The position numbers and the translations under genes were made by a program. A stretch of 64,000 nt of DNA from Bradyrhizobium niftali (GTDB lineage Bacteria; Pseudomonadota; Alphaproteobacteria; Rhizobiales; Xanthobacteraceae), in NCBI RefSeq assembly GCF_004571025.1, contig NZ_SPQT01000011.1, positions 124,001 to 188,000 of the forward strand, given 5' to 3'. Shown in pieces: positions 23,586-32,343 of the stretch; position 1 is the stretch's first letter, and each line of letters opens with the position of its first letter. The notes under the pieces were generated by a model, which saw only the letters and a list, made by a program, of their open reading frames with translations, was not told the DNA's origin and did not search any database.

Positions 23586-23780
23586 GGCAACCCTCGTTGG
23601 CTACAATGAACGCTCGCACCGGTCGCCATTGACCGGCTGCGGAATTGATCAGTTGCGCGTGAGGCTATGGGCGGGATTTTGCGAAGTAAAATTGGAAGTA
23701 AAAATTCGCGATATAAGGGGGGCTAATGGTTCGGGCGGCTGCATTTGCTTTTGGCAGCACGCATAAGAAGGCGTCAGGAC

Positions 23781-25322
23781 GTGCATACAAGACGGCGAAT
23801 TCAACGCGGCGGGCTTTGTCACGCAGCACGTGCGACAGGGCTTGCGCTGCTCGCTGCCGGAACATCGTGCGCGGCGCATGCCGGCGCGGTGTCGATCGCG
23901 CCTGCGGGGCTGCAAGCGATCGGTACCATCGATCCCCGCTTTCAGTCCTACAACATCGAGATGGTGGAGGTGACCGGCGGCCGGTTCTGGAAGCCTTATC
24001 CGCAGACGATGCGCGCGCCGGCCGACACGGATCGCTACAGCTACAGACCTCCGATCGATCTCGGACACACGCGTCTGCGCAAGCTCGCGGCGGCGTTGGC
24101 GCCGGCGTATCTGCGCGTGAGCGGCACCTGGGCCAATGCGACGTTCTTCGCCGACATCGAGCGTGCGCCGACCGCGCCGCCACCGGGATTCAACGCGGTG
24201 CTAAGCCGCGCGCAGTGGCGCGGCGTCGTCGACTTTGCGCGCGCGGTCGATGCGGAAATCGTCACCTCCTTTGCCATCAGCCCGGGCAGCCGCGATGCGG
24301 ATGGCCTTTGGAGGCCGGATCAGGCGCAACGGCTGATCGACTATACGCGTTCGCTGAGCGGCCACTTCGCCGCCGCCGAATTCATGAACGAGCCGACGCT
24401 CGCGGCGACGAACGGCGCGCCGCCCGGATACGATGCGAAGGCCTATGTCCGCGATGTCGGGATCTTTCACGAGTGGATGCTGCGCGCCGCGCCGGGGACG
24501 CTGATCGTCGGACCGGGCTCGGTCGGCGACACCGCTTCCGCCGACGCGTCCGGGCTCCGCACGCGCGATCTGCTCGCCGCCTCGGGCTCCGCTGTCGATC
24601 GCTTCGCCTATCATCACTACAACACGATCTCGCCGCGCTGCGGCGGCCGCGATGAACCGGCAGGCGCGCTGTCCGAAGCGTGGCTCGCCCGCACCGATGC
24701 CGCGCTATCGACTTACAAATCGCTGCGCGACGAATTCGCGCCGGCCAAGCCGATCTGGCTGACGGAAACCGCGGACGCCGCCTGCGGCGGCAATCGCTGG
24801 GACAAGACTTTCCTCGATACGTTCCGCTATCTCGACCAGCTCGGACGCATGGCCAAGGCGGGCGTTCAAGTGGTGATGCACAACACGCTGGCCGCGAGCG
24901 ATTACGGATTGCTGGACGAGAAGACGTTCCGCCCGCGGCCCAATTATTGGGGCGCGCTGCTCTGGCACCGCCTGATGGGAACGATCGTGCTCGACGCGAA
25001 CGCAGTCGCCGCGCCAGATCTCCATCTCTACGCGCATTGCCATCCGGGCATGCGGGGCGCCGTGTCCGTGCTTGCGATCAACGCGTCGCGGCAAGCACAA
25101 TCCACCCTGACGCTGTCACACCCCGTCGAGAGTTACACGTTGCATGCGACGTGGCTGCAAGACGCGACCGTGCAGTTGAATGGCAAGACACTCGCGCTGA
25201 GTGCTGATGACGAACTGCCCCGACTTGAGCCGCGCGCAACACCTGCGGGAGCGATCCGGCTTGCGCCGGCGACCATCACCTTCCTGGTGTTTCCGGCGGC
25301 CGCGAATCGTGCCTGTAGTTAG
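23781..25322 (+). CDS. Secreted GH79/heparanase-like glycoside hydrolase
   Basis: The 513-residue protein starts with GTG at 23781 (AAGAAGG 9 bases upstream); an earlier TTG at 23745 would add 12 residues. A signal peptide (RRRIQRGGLCHAARATGLALLAAGTSCAAHA) is followed by a TIM-barrel with PAYLRVSGTWANATFF, AAEFMNEPTLAA (acid/base Glu, about residue 204) and IWLTETADAACGGNRW (nucleophile Glu, about 329). This order is that of heparanase and bacterial GH79 beta-glucuronidases, and the C-terminal beta domain (from about 400) fits too. It probably cleaves a glucuronide or related exopolysaccharide outside the cytoplasm. It stands alone, convergent with the MFS gene 6 bases away. Confidence 0.75.
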   Translation: MHTRRRIQRGGLCHAARATGLALLAAGTSCAAHAGAVSIAPAGLQAIGTIDPRFQSYNIEMVEVTGGRFWKPYPQTMRAPADTDRYSYRPPIDLGHTRLRKLAAALAPAYLRVSGTWANATFFADIERAPTAPPPGFNAVLSRAQWRGVVDFARAVDAEIVTSFAISPGSRDADGLWRPDQAQRLIDYTRSLSGHFAAAEFMNEPTLAATNGAPPGYDAKAYVRDVGIFHEWMLRAAPGTLIVGPGSVGDTASADASGLRTRDLLAASGSAVDRFAYHHYNTISPRCGGRDEPAGALSEAWLARTDAALSTYKSLRDEFAPAKPIWLTETADAACGGNRWDKTFLDTFRYLDQLGRMAKAGVQVVMHNTLAASDYGLLDEKTFRPRPNYWGALLWHRLMGTIVLDANAVAAPDLHLYAHCHPGMRGAVSVLAINASRQAQSTLTLSHPVESYTLHATWLQDATVQLNGKTLALSADDELPRLEPRATPAGAIRLAPATITFLVFPAAANRACS

Positions 25323-25328
25323 CCGCCC

Positions 25329-26630
25329 TCAGGATTTCAGCGCGTCGCGCGCCGTCTCCGGCGCCATCAGGGTCGCTATGATCGTGATGATCGACAGCGC
25401 GATGATGTAGACCGACACCGCCCAATACGAGCCGGCCCAAGCGAGCAGCGCGGTTGCGATCAACGGCGAGAAGCCGCCGCTGAGCGCGGCCGCGACGTTG
25501 GCACCAAGTGATGCGCCGCTGTAGCGCACCTGGGTGCGGAACAGCTCCGGCATGAACGCGGCCTTCGGTCCGAACAGCAGCGCATGCGTCAGCGTCATCG
25601 TGACGACGAGCGCGAGCGTGATCAGCGCCGGGTCCCTGGTGTCGAGGAACCAGAACAGCGGAAACGCCAGCGCCACCGAGAACACGCCGCCGGCGAGATA
25701 CAGCGCCTTGCGTCCGAAGATATCGGACAGCCAGCCTGCAAGCGGCAATGTGGCGAATTCGACGATCGCGGCATAGACCACCGCATCCAGGATCACCTGG
25801 CGCGGCAGGCCGAGCTTTGTCGTGGCGTAGACCACGGTGAAGACGGTGAGGAGATAGGCGAGCCCGACTTCCGAAACCGTGATGCCGACCGCCAGCAGGA
25901 AGCTGCGCCAGTCCCGGCGAAGCACTTCCCATACCGGCTGCGCCAGCACCTCCTTGCGCTCGACCACCTCCTTGAAGTGCGGCGTCTCCGCAAGCTTCAG
26001 CCGCACGATGAAGCCGACGCCGACGAGCACAATGCTGATCAGGAACGGCACGCGCCAGCCCCAGCTCAGGAAGTCGGCCTCAGGCAGCTTCGTCATCAGG
26101 GCGAAAATGCCGGTGGATGCAGCAACGCCGACAGGAAAGCCGATCTGCACCAGGCTGCCGTAGAAGCCGCGGCGATTGCCGGCATGTTCGATCACCATGA
26201 CGACCGCGCCGCTCCATTCGCCGCCGAGCCCGATGCCCTGGACGAAGCGCAGGATGATGAGCAGGATCGGCGCCCAGACGCCGATCTGGCTGTAGGTCGG
26301 CAGGCAGCCGATCAGGAAGGTGCCGAGCCCCATCGCGATCATGGTCGCGACCAGCATCGTCTTGCGGCCGAGCCGGTCGCCATAATGCCCGATGATCGCG
26401 CCGCCGATCGGCCGCGCTACGAAGCCGACCGCATAGGTCGAGAACGCCGCGAGCGTGCCGACGAACGGATCGAAGCTCGGAAAGAACAGCTTGTTCAGCA
26501 CCAGCGCCGCCGCCGTGCCGTAGATCAGGAAGTCGTACCACTCGATCGCGGTGCCGAGCGCGCTCGCCCACACCACATGCGCCGTCGTCGATCTCTCCGC
26601 CGCGCCGGAGACCCCCGTTGCTGCCGTCAT
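25329..26630 (-). CDS. MFS transporter, metabolite:H+ symporter (MHS) type
   Basis: The 433-residue protein has about 12 hydrophobic segments. MHS-type signatures include AIEWYDFLIYGTAAALV at helix 1, the loop 2-3 motif GHYGDRLGRKTMLVATM, RFVQGIGLGGEWSGAVVMVIEHAG and a second DRxGR-like loop SDIFGRKALYL. Relatives carry shikimate, alpha-ketoglutarate, proline/betaine and other organic acids. The ATG at 26630 is chosen because the protein then starts near the first helix; ATG codons at 26660/26657 would add about ten residues. No catabolic gene is adjacent, so the substrate is unknown. Confidence 0.9.
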   Translation of the reverse strand: MTAATGVSGAAERSTTAHVVWASALGTAIEWYDFLIYGTAAALVLNKLFFPSFDPFVGTLAAFSTYAVGFVARPIGGAIIGHYGDRLGRKTMLVATMIAMGLGTFLIGCLPTYSQIGVWAPILLIILRFVQGIGLGGEWSGAVVMVIEHAGNRRGFYGSLVQIGFPVGVAASTGIFALMTKLPEADFLSWGWRVPFLISIVLVGVGFIVRLKLAETPHFKEVVERKEVLAQPVWEVLRRDWRSFLLAVGITVSEVGLAYLLTVFTVVYATTKLGLPRQVILDAVVYAAIVEFATLPLAGWLSDIFGRKALYLAGGVFSVALAFPLFWFLDTRDPALITLALVVTMTLTHALLFGPKAAFMPELFRTQVRYSGASLGANVAAALSGGFSPLIATALLAWAGSYWAVSVYIIALSIITIIATLMAPETARDALKS

Positions 26631-26988
26631 TCCATGCCCCAAAGATTCCCGGAGCATCATGGCCAATCGCGATGGCAGTTGCAACCTGCGGGGGTGTTGC
26701 CACTGGCGATGACCACAGCGCGAGATGATGGCGCGCAACTGCATCAACACCGTCATTGCGAGGAGCCCTCGCGACGAAGCAATCCAGACTGCCTCCACGG
26801 AGAAAGTCTGGATTGCTTCGCTGCGCTCGCAATGACGGGTGTTGAGGCAGTTGCGGTTCCCGTCGTCCGCCAGCACAGCGGAACTTCCCAGGCTGTTATT
26901 CGCCATTGACAAACCGATTCGCTAATATCTAATTTGCTGCTACGATAATCGGCCGCGCAAAGCGGCCCACAAAAGAGAGGGAACGACG
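26631..26988. other. Intergenic region between divergent MFS and LivK-like genes
   Basis: This 358-base divergent intergenic region contains the dispersed palindromic repeat at 26751-26837 and, close to the LivK-like gene, an A+T-rich promoter-like stretch (26900-26950). No gene is supported in it. Confidence 0.6.
26751..26837. repeat. Dispersed repeat with nested inverted repeats
   Basis: The ends CGTCATTGCGAG and CTCGCAATGACG are exact inverse complements, and an inner pair GAAGCAATCCAGACT / AGTCTGGATTGCTTC is also exact. The whole can fold into one long cruciform/hairpin. It matches the type of repeat scattered between genes of Bradyrhizobium. Confidence 0.75.
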
Positions 26989-28203
26989 ATGAGAGGGTTT
27001 TTGGCCTGCGCCATGCTCGCGGCCATGACTTCGACTGCCATGACGTCAACCGCGATCGCGCAGGTCTCCGACGATGCGGTGCGGATCGGCGTGCTGACGG
27101 ATCTGTCGAGCTGGGGCCGCGACAACAGCGGGCCGGGGTCGGTGGAAGCCGCGAAAATGGCGGTCGAGGAATTCGGGCCGACCGTGCTCGGCAAGCCGAT
27201 CGAGATCATCAGCGCCGACCACCAGATGAAGACCGACGTCGGCGTGCAGATCGTGCGCGGCTGGTTCGACAACGGCAAGGTCGACGCCGTCGTCGACATT
27301 CCCAATTCCGGCATCGCGATCGCCGTCCACAACATGGTGCGGGAGCGCAACAAGATCGCCCTGCTCTCCGGTCCCGGCGCGAGCTCGCTGACGGACGAGC
27401 TGTGCAGCCCGAACACCGTGCATTTCACCTACGACACCTATGCCCTGTCGAAAGTGACCGCCTCCGCCGTGATCAAGGAGGGCGGAAAATCCTGGTACTT
27501 CGTCACCGCCGACTACGCATTCGGCCAGCAGCTCGAGAAGGACGCCACGCGCTTCATCAACGAGATGGGCGGCAAGGTGCTGGGTGGCGTGAAGCACCCG
27601 ACCAATACCGCGGACTTCTCGTCCTTCGCCCTCCAGGCCCAGAGCTCGAAATCCGACGTCGTCGCCTTCGCCAATGCCGGCCAGGACACCGACAACGCCA
27701 TCAAGCAGTCCGGCGAGTTCGGCCTGGTCCAGGGCGGCCAGAAGCTCGTCGGCCTGCTGATGTTCGACACCGACGTGCATGCAATCGGCCTCAAGGCCGC
27801 GCAGGGCACCTACATGACCACGGCCGCGTACTGGAACATGGACGAGGCAACCCGCGCCTGGTCGAAGAAGTTCTACGAGCGCACCAAGGTGATGCCGACC
27901 ATGATCCACACCGGCGTCTACGGCTCGGTGCTGCATTACCTGAAAGGCATCAAGGCGGCCGGCACCGACGATCCCGCCAAGGTGATGGCCAAGATGCGCG
28001 AGCTGCCGATCGAGGATATCTTCGTCCATGGCGGCAAGTTGCGCGAGGACGGCCGCGTCATCCGCGACATGTATCTGGCCAAGGTGAAGTCGCCCGAGCA
28101 GTCCAGGGAACCCTGGGATTACCTGGAGATCATCAAGACGGTGAAGGGCGAGGACGCCTTCCGTCCGGTCTCCGAGTCCAAATGTCCGCTGCTGAAGAAG
28201 TGA
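26989..28203 (+). CDS. LivK-type ABC substrate-binding protein (orphan)
   Basis: The 404-residue protein has a Sec signal peptide (MRGFLACAMLAAMTSTAMTS..., cleavage after AIAQ) and the type 1 periplasmic binding fold of branched-chain amino acid/amide receptors: DDAVRIGVLTDLSSWGRDNSG, KPIEIISADHQMKTDVG, FVTADYAFGQQLEKDA and TGVYGSVLHYLKGIKAAG. GAGAGGGAAC precedes the ATG. No permease or ATPase gene is adjacent; it is followed 7 bases later by a flavoprotein gene and an IclR gene, so it must borrow a transporter elsewhere or act as a sensor. Confidence 0.9.
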   Translation: MRGFLACAMLAAMTSTAMTSTAIAQVSDDAVRIGVLTDLSSWGRDNSGPGSVEAAKMAVEEFGPTVLGKPIEIISADHQMKTDVGVQIVRGWFDNGKVDAVVDIPNSGIAIAVHNMVRERNKIALLSGPGASSLTDELCSPNTVHFTYDTYALSKVTASAVIKEGGKSWYFVTADYAFGQQLEKDATRFINEMGGKVLGGVKHPTNTADFSSFALQAQSSKSDVVAFANAGQDTDNAIKQSGEFGLVQGGQKLVGLLMFDTDVHAIGLKAAQGTYMTTAAYWNMDEATRAWSKKFYERTKVMPTMIHTGVYGSVLHYLKGIKAAGTDDPAKVMAKMRELPIEDIFVHGGKLREDGRVIRDMYLAKVKSPEQSREPWDYLEIIKTVKGEDAFRPVSESKCPLLKK

Positions 28204-28210
28204 GGCCCGC

Positions 28211-29944
28211 ATGACCGGCAATGAGCGCAACGCAGTTGAGACTTACGAGTGCGATGTGCTCGTCGCCGGATCGGGCGCCTCCGGCATGTCGGCCGCGATC
28301 ACCGCGCGCTATCGCGGCCTCGACGTGCTGATCGTCGAGAAGGAGCCGCGTTTCGGTGGCACCACCGCCCGCTCCGGCGGCTGGCTCTGGATCCCCGGCA
28401 CCTCGCTGGCGAAGGCCTATGGCATCGAGGAGACGCCGGAGCAGGCCCGCACATATCTGCGGCACGAGGCCGGCAACAATTTCGACGCCGCGCGCGTCGA
28501 TGCGTTCCTGAGCGCCGGTCCCGAGGCGGTTGATTTCTTCACCACCAAGACCGCCCTGCGCTTCGACATGCCCCTGGTGTTCCCGGACTATCACGCCGAA
28601 GCGCCCGGCGGCGCGCAAGGCGGCCGCTCCATGGTGACGCGCCCGTTCGACGGCCGCGAGCTCGGCGAGCAGATCAAGACGCTCGGCATGCCGCTGCCCG
28701 AGCTGACTGTGTTCGGCATGATGTTGGGCTCCGGCAAGGAGATCATCCATTTCATGCGGGTGACGAAATCGCTGACCTCCGCGGTCTATGTCGCAAAGCG
28801 CCTGTCGCGGCATCTGATGGACGTGCTGCGCTACGGCCGCGGCATGACGCTGACCAATGGCAACGCGCTGGCGGGACGGCTGGCGAAATCGGCGCTCGAT
28901 CTCAAGATTCCGATGTGGCTGTCCTCTCCCGTGCGCGAGCTGACGGTCGAGAGTGGCACTGTCACCGGCGCCGTTGTCACCCGCGACGGGCGAGATATAC
29001 GCATTCGCGCAAGACAAGGCGTCGTGCTCGCCTGCGGCGGCTTTCCGCATGACGTCGAACGCCGCAGGAAAATGTTTCCGCATGCGCCGACCGGCAACGA
29101 GCACTATTCGCCGGGCCCCACCGGCAACACCGGCGACGGCTTGCGCCTTGCGGAAAGCGCCGGCGGACATGTCGAGGACCGTCTGCCGAATGCCGCGGCC
29201 TGGGTGCCGGTGTCGCTCACCACGCGCAAGGACGGCTCGAAGGGCGTGATGCCGCATTTCATCGACCGCGCCAAGCCCGGCGTGATCGCGGTGATGCGCG
29301 ACGGCCGGCGGTTCGCCAATGAAGGCAATTCCTACCACGACTTCGTCCAGGCCATGGTCAAGGCGGTCAAGCCGGGCGAGGAGATCGCCGCCTTCCTCGT
29401 CTGCGATCACAAGACGCTGCGGAAGTACGGCCTCGGCTGCGTGCCGCCCTTCCCGATGCCAACCGGCCATCACCTCAAGACCGGCTACCTCATGCGCGGC
29501 GACACGTTAGAGGCGCTCGCGGCGCAAGCCGGCATCGACGCCACGGCCTTCGCCGAGACCGTCAAGCAGTTCAATGCGACCGCGCCGCTGGGACACGATG
29601 CCGCCTTCGGCAAGGGCTCAAAGGCCTACAACCGCTACCAGGGCGATGCGCTGCACGGCCCCAATCCTTGCGTTGCACCGATCGAGAACGGCCCGTTCTA
29701 CGCCATCAAGATGGTGATCGGCGACCTCGGCACCTATGCCGGCATCGTCACCGATGAGAACGCGCGGGCGCTCGATGCCGAGGGCCGCGTCATTCCCGGG
29801 CTCTACGCCGCCGGCAACGACATGGCGAGCATCATGGGCGGCAATTATCCCGGCGCCGGCATCACGCTTGGGCCGGCGCTGACCTTCGGCTACATTGCCG
29901 GCCGTCATCTCGCCGACAGCGCCGCCAGGCGCAACGCGGCGTAA
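28211..29944 (+). CDS. FAD-dependent oxidoreductase, KstD/fumarate reductase flavoprotein type
   Basis: The 577-residue flavoprotein begins with the dinucleotide-binding motif CDVLVAGSGASGMSAAITARYRGLDVLIVEK and FGGTTARSGGWLWIPG, and has ACGGFPHDVERRRKMFPH in the middle and GLYAAGNDMASIMGGNYPGAGITLGPALTFGYIAGRH at the C-terminus. These are the FAD-binding and capping motifs of the 3-ketosteroid dehydrogenase/fumarate reductase family. It would add or remove hydrogen across a C-C bond next to a carbonyl or carboxyl group. It lies between the orphan binding protein and an IclR regulator on one transcript, so the imported ligand may be its substrate. Steroid specificity should not be assumed. 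Confidence 0.88.
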   Translation: MTGNERNAVETYECDVLVAGSGASGMSAAITARYRGLDVLIVEKEPRFGGTTARSGGWLWIPGTSLAKAYGIEETPEQARTYLRHEAGNNFDAARVDAFLSAGPEAVDFFTTKTALRFDMPLVFPDYHAEAPGGAQGGRSMVTRPFDGRELGEQIKTLGMPLPELTVFGMMLGSGKEIIHFMRVTKSLTSAVYVAKRLSRHLMDVLRYGRGMTLTNGNALAGRLAKSALDLKIPMWLSSPVRELTVESGTVTGAVVTRDGRDIRIRARQGVVLACGGFPHDVERRRKMFPHAPTGNEHYSPGPTGNTGDGLRLAESAGGHVEDRLPNAAAWVPVSLTTRKDGSKGVMPHFIDRAKPGVIAVMRDGRRFANEGNSYHDFVQAMVKAVKPGEEIAAFLVCDHKTLRKYGLGCVPPFPMPTGHHLKTGYLMRGDTLEALAAQAGIDATAFAETVKQFNATAPLGHDAAFGKGSKAYNRYQGDALHGPNPCVAPIENGPFYAIKMVIGDLGTYAGIVTDENARALDAEGRVIPGLYAAGNDMASIMGGNYPGAGITLGPALTFGYIAGRHLADSAARRNAA

Positions 29945-29962
29945 GCATACGCCAGGAGGCGC

Positions 29963-30757
29963 ATGAAGAGAGAAAGCCGCGGCATCCAGTCGATCGAGGT
30001 CGGCGGAGAACTGCTCCGCGCCCTCGCCCGCAGTGGCGAGCCGATGATGTTGCGCGACCTCGCGCGCGAGGCCGGCATGACGCCGGCTAAGGCGCATCCC
30101 TATCTCGCGAGTTTCTCGCGCATCGGGCTGATCGAGCAGGACGAGACCACCGGCCGCTACGAGATCGGCGCGCTGGCGCTGGAACTCGGCCTCATCAGCC
30201 TGCGCCGCCTCTCCGGCGTGCGCATCGCCGGACCAAAGATCGCGGCGCTTGCGAGCCAGATCGGCCACGCGGTCTCGCTGGCCGTCTGGGGCACGCATGG
30301 TCCGACCGTGGTGCAGTTAGAGGAGCCGGGCCAGCCGGTGCACATCGTAATGCGGGCCGGCTCGGTGATGGCGCTGCTGGAGACCGCGACCGGCCGCGCC
30401 TTCGCGGCCTTCCTGCCGGACAAAACCATCAATGCCGCGCTCGAAAGCGGCCTCGACCGCCACGGCGTCGGTTACAATCCGAAGCGGGCGGTGAAAGGCG
30501 CGAAGGTCACCGACATGCTCGCTGAAGTCCGCAAGCACGGCCTCGCCCGGGCGCTCGGCGATCCCCTGCCCGGCGTCAATGCATTCTCGGCACCGGTGTT
30601 CGATCACGCCGGCCATGTCGCGCTGGTCATCACCGCGATGGGACCGGAAGGCACGTTCGATGCGCGCTGGGACAGCCCGATCGCGCATGCCTTGCGCGAC
30701 TGCGCCGGCGCCATCTCGAAGCGGCTGGGCTACGGGATCACGGTTGCGGCGGAGTGA
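29963..30757 (+). CDS. IclR-family transcriptional regulator
   Basis: The 264-residue protein has the winged helix IQSIEVGGELLRALARSGEPMMLRDLAREAGMTPAKAHPYLASFSRIGL and an IclR effector domain from about residue 80 (MRAGSVMALLETATGRAFAAFLPD, then GLARALGDPLPGVNAFSAPVFDHAGHVALVIT). An AGGAGG site precedes the ATG at 29963. It is third in the unit with the LivK-like protein and the flavoprotein and probably regulates them. Confidence 0.92.
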   Translation: MKRESRGIQSIEVGGELLRALARSGEPMMLRDLAREAGMTPAKAHPYLASFSRIGLIEQDETTGRYEIGALALELGLISLRRLSGVRIAGPKIAALASQIGHAVSLAVWGTHGPTVVQLEEPGQPVHIVMRAGSVMALLETATGRAFAAFLPDKTINAALESGLDRHGVGYNPKRAVKGAKVTDMLAEVRKHGLARALGDPLPGVNAFSAPVFDHAGHVALVITAMGPEGTFDARWDSPIAHALRDCAGAISKRLGYGITVAAE

Positions 30758-30784
30758 GGCCTCGCAGCCCGACACAAACACCGC

Positions 30785-30887
30785 TGTCATGCCCCGCGAA
30801 GGCGGGGCATCCAGTAAGCCGCGGCCTATCGATTCAATCACGACCGTCTCGGAGCACTGGATCGCCCGCCTTCGCGGGCGATGGCAG
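30785..30887. repeat. Two-hairpin dispersed repeat, copy 1
   Basis: It begins TGTCATGCCCCGCGAAGG, contains a first hairpin (GCCCCGC...GCGGGGC), the phrase GCATCCAGTAAGCCGCGGCCTATCGA, then a second hairpin (CGCCCGCCTTCGCGGGCG). A second copy with the same layout is at 40314-40414. It lies between convergent genes and may also stop transcription from both sides. Confidence 0.7.
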
Positions 30888-30911
30888 CGAGTGTGAGACG
30901 ACTTCGCCCTC

Positions 30912-31694
30912 CTACTTCTCCTTCACCGGCACCGTGTAGTTCAGGATCAACCGGCCGCCGTCCGGATAGATCGTCTGCCCCGTGATGTAGGACGCATCGT
31001 CGCTGGCGAGAAACGCCACGACCGAGGCGACCTCGCTCGGTTCGCCGCCGCGGCCGGCTGGCGTGCGCGACATCACGGTCTTGCGGGCATCCTCCGAGGT
31101 GTAGATGGAAGACGCCACCATGTCGGTCAGGATGGTGCCCGGCCCGACCGCCACGACGCGGATGTTGTGCGGGGCCAGCGCGACGGCAGCAACCGAGGTG
31201 AGCTGCTTCATGCCGCCCTTGGAGATGGCATAGGTCGCAAGCGTCGGGATCGCCAGCAGCGCATTGACCGAGGACATGTTGATGATGACCCCGCCGCCGC
31301 TGCCTTGCGCGATCATCTGCCTGGCTGCGGCCTGTACACCGAAGAAGGCGCCCTTCAGGTTGATGCCGATGATTTCGTCAAAATCCTGCTCGGAGATATC
31401 AAGGATATTCTGGTTGCGGGCAACGCCTGCATTGTTGACCATGATGTCGAGCCGGCCGAACTCTTTCACGGCGGTCGCAACGAGCTGGTCGACGTCGGCA
31501 CGCTTGGCGACGTTGCCGGGGACGGTGCGCAAGGCATCCGGCCGCCCAAGCTCGGCAGCCGTCGCGGCGAGGCCCTCGGCATCGACGTCCGAGATGACGA
31601 CCTTGACGCCGTCGTCCAGGAATCTCTTTGCGCAGGCCTTGCCGATGCCGCGCGCCGCGCCGGTGATAGCGGCGACCTTGCCGGATAGTTTCAT
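30912..31694 (-). CDS. SDR-family NAD(P)-dependent oxidoreductase
   Basis: A classical short-chain dehydrogenase of 260 residues. It has the coenzyme-binding motif TGAARGIGKA near residue 11, NNAGVARN, the active-site Ser in NMSSVNALLA, YAISK with catalytic Tyr and Lys, and the C-terminal SYITGQTIYPDGG. It probably oxidises an alcohol or reduces a carbonyl group in the cytosol. It is the last gene of the minus-strand run that starts at 38.6 kb, 58 bases after the split TPP enzyme, so it may reduce the aldehyde made by that enzyme (inference). Confidence 0.92.
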   Translation of the reverse strand: MKLSGKVAAITGAARGIGKACAKRFLDDGVKVVISDVDAEGLAATAAELGRPDALRTVPGNVAKRADVDQLVATAVKEFGRLDIMVNNAGVARNQNILDISEQDFDEIIGINLKGAFFGVQAAARQMIAQGSGGGVIINMSSVNALLAIPTLATYAISKGGMKQLTSVAAVALAPHNIRVVAVGPGTILTDMVASSIYTSEDARKTVMSRTPAGRGGEPSEVASVVAFLASDDASYITGQTIYPDGGRLILNYTVPVKEK

Positions 31695-31752
31695 AGTCTC
31701 ACTCCAGAATAGCTGCTTAGACAGCAGGCCATCGCCGGGTGAGATACCCGGC

Positions 31753-32343
31753 TCAGGCCGCTGCAAATCCGAGATGAGCACGGAACCGGTTCTTGATAAA
31801 GACGGCATCGCGCGAGGGCAGCGAGCGCGGCGGATTTTCCGCCAGAACCTTGATGACGAAGAGTCGCGGCCCCTCGCCCGGGGCGGCGATCTGCGCTGCG
31901 AGACGTTCCACCTCGGCGATGGTCCGCGCGATTCCGGTCGCGGCAAAGCCGCAGGCGGTGGCAATCGCGGTGAGATCGACGCCGCGCCCGGTATGGCTCG
32001 CCTGCATCCCGGTCTCGCCGAAATGCTGATTGTCGATCACGACGATGTCGAGATTGCGCGGACGCGCGACGCCGATGGTGGCGAGACCGCCGAGCCCCAT
32101 CAATTGCTCGCCGTCGCCCGTCAAAGCGAGGACGCGCTTTCCCGGCTGGGCCTGCGCGAGCCCAAGCCCGATCAGCGCGGCGCCGCCCATCGCGCCCCAG
32201 AGATAAAAATTGCCATCGTGATCCCCCACGGAATGGAGGTCGTAGGTGGGCGAGCCGAGACCGGAGACGACCAGCGTGTCGTTGCGGTCCTTCAGGAGCG
32301 CGGCGACAGCGGCGCGACGATCGAGTTGAGCTTGCATTGACAT
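31753..32343 (-). CDS. TPP-binding (beta) subunit of a split 2-oxo acid decarboxylase
   Basis: The 196-residue protein has the C-terminal TPP-binding half of a decarboxylase: LWGAMGGAALIGLGLAQAQPGKRVLALTGDGEQLMGLGGLATIG with the GDG...N pyrophosphate/Mg2+ motif finishing at VVIDNQHFGETG. This is the arrangement of sulfopyruvate/phosphonopyruvate decarboxylase ComE-type subunits. Its ATG overlaps the stop of the alpha-subunit gene (TGATG). It forms an active site only together with the alpha subunit. The substrate is inferred as a 3-carbon 2-oxo acid with an anionic side group, but this is not certain. Confidence 0.85.
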   Translation of the reverse strand: MSMQAQLDRRAAVAALLKDRNDTLVVSGLGSPTYDLHSVGDHDGNFYLWGAMGGAALIGLGLAQAQPGKRVLALTGDGEQLMGLGGLATIGVARPRNLDIVVIDNQHFGETGMQASHTGRGVDLTAIATACGFAATGIARTIAEVERLAAQIAAPGEGPRLFVIKVLAENPPRSLPSRDAVFIKNRFRAHLGFAAA

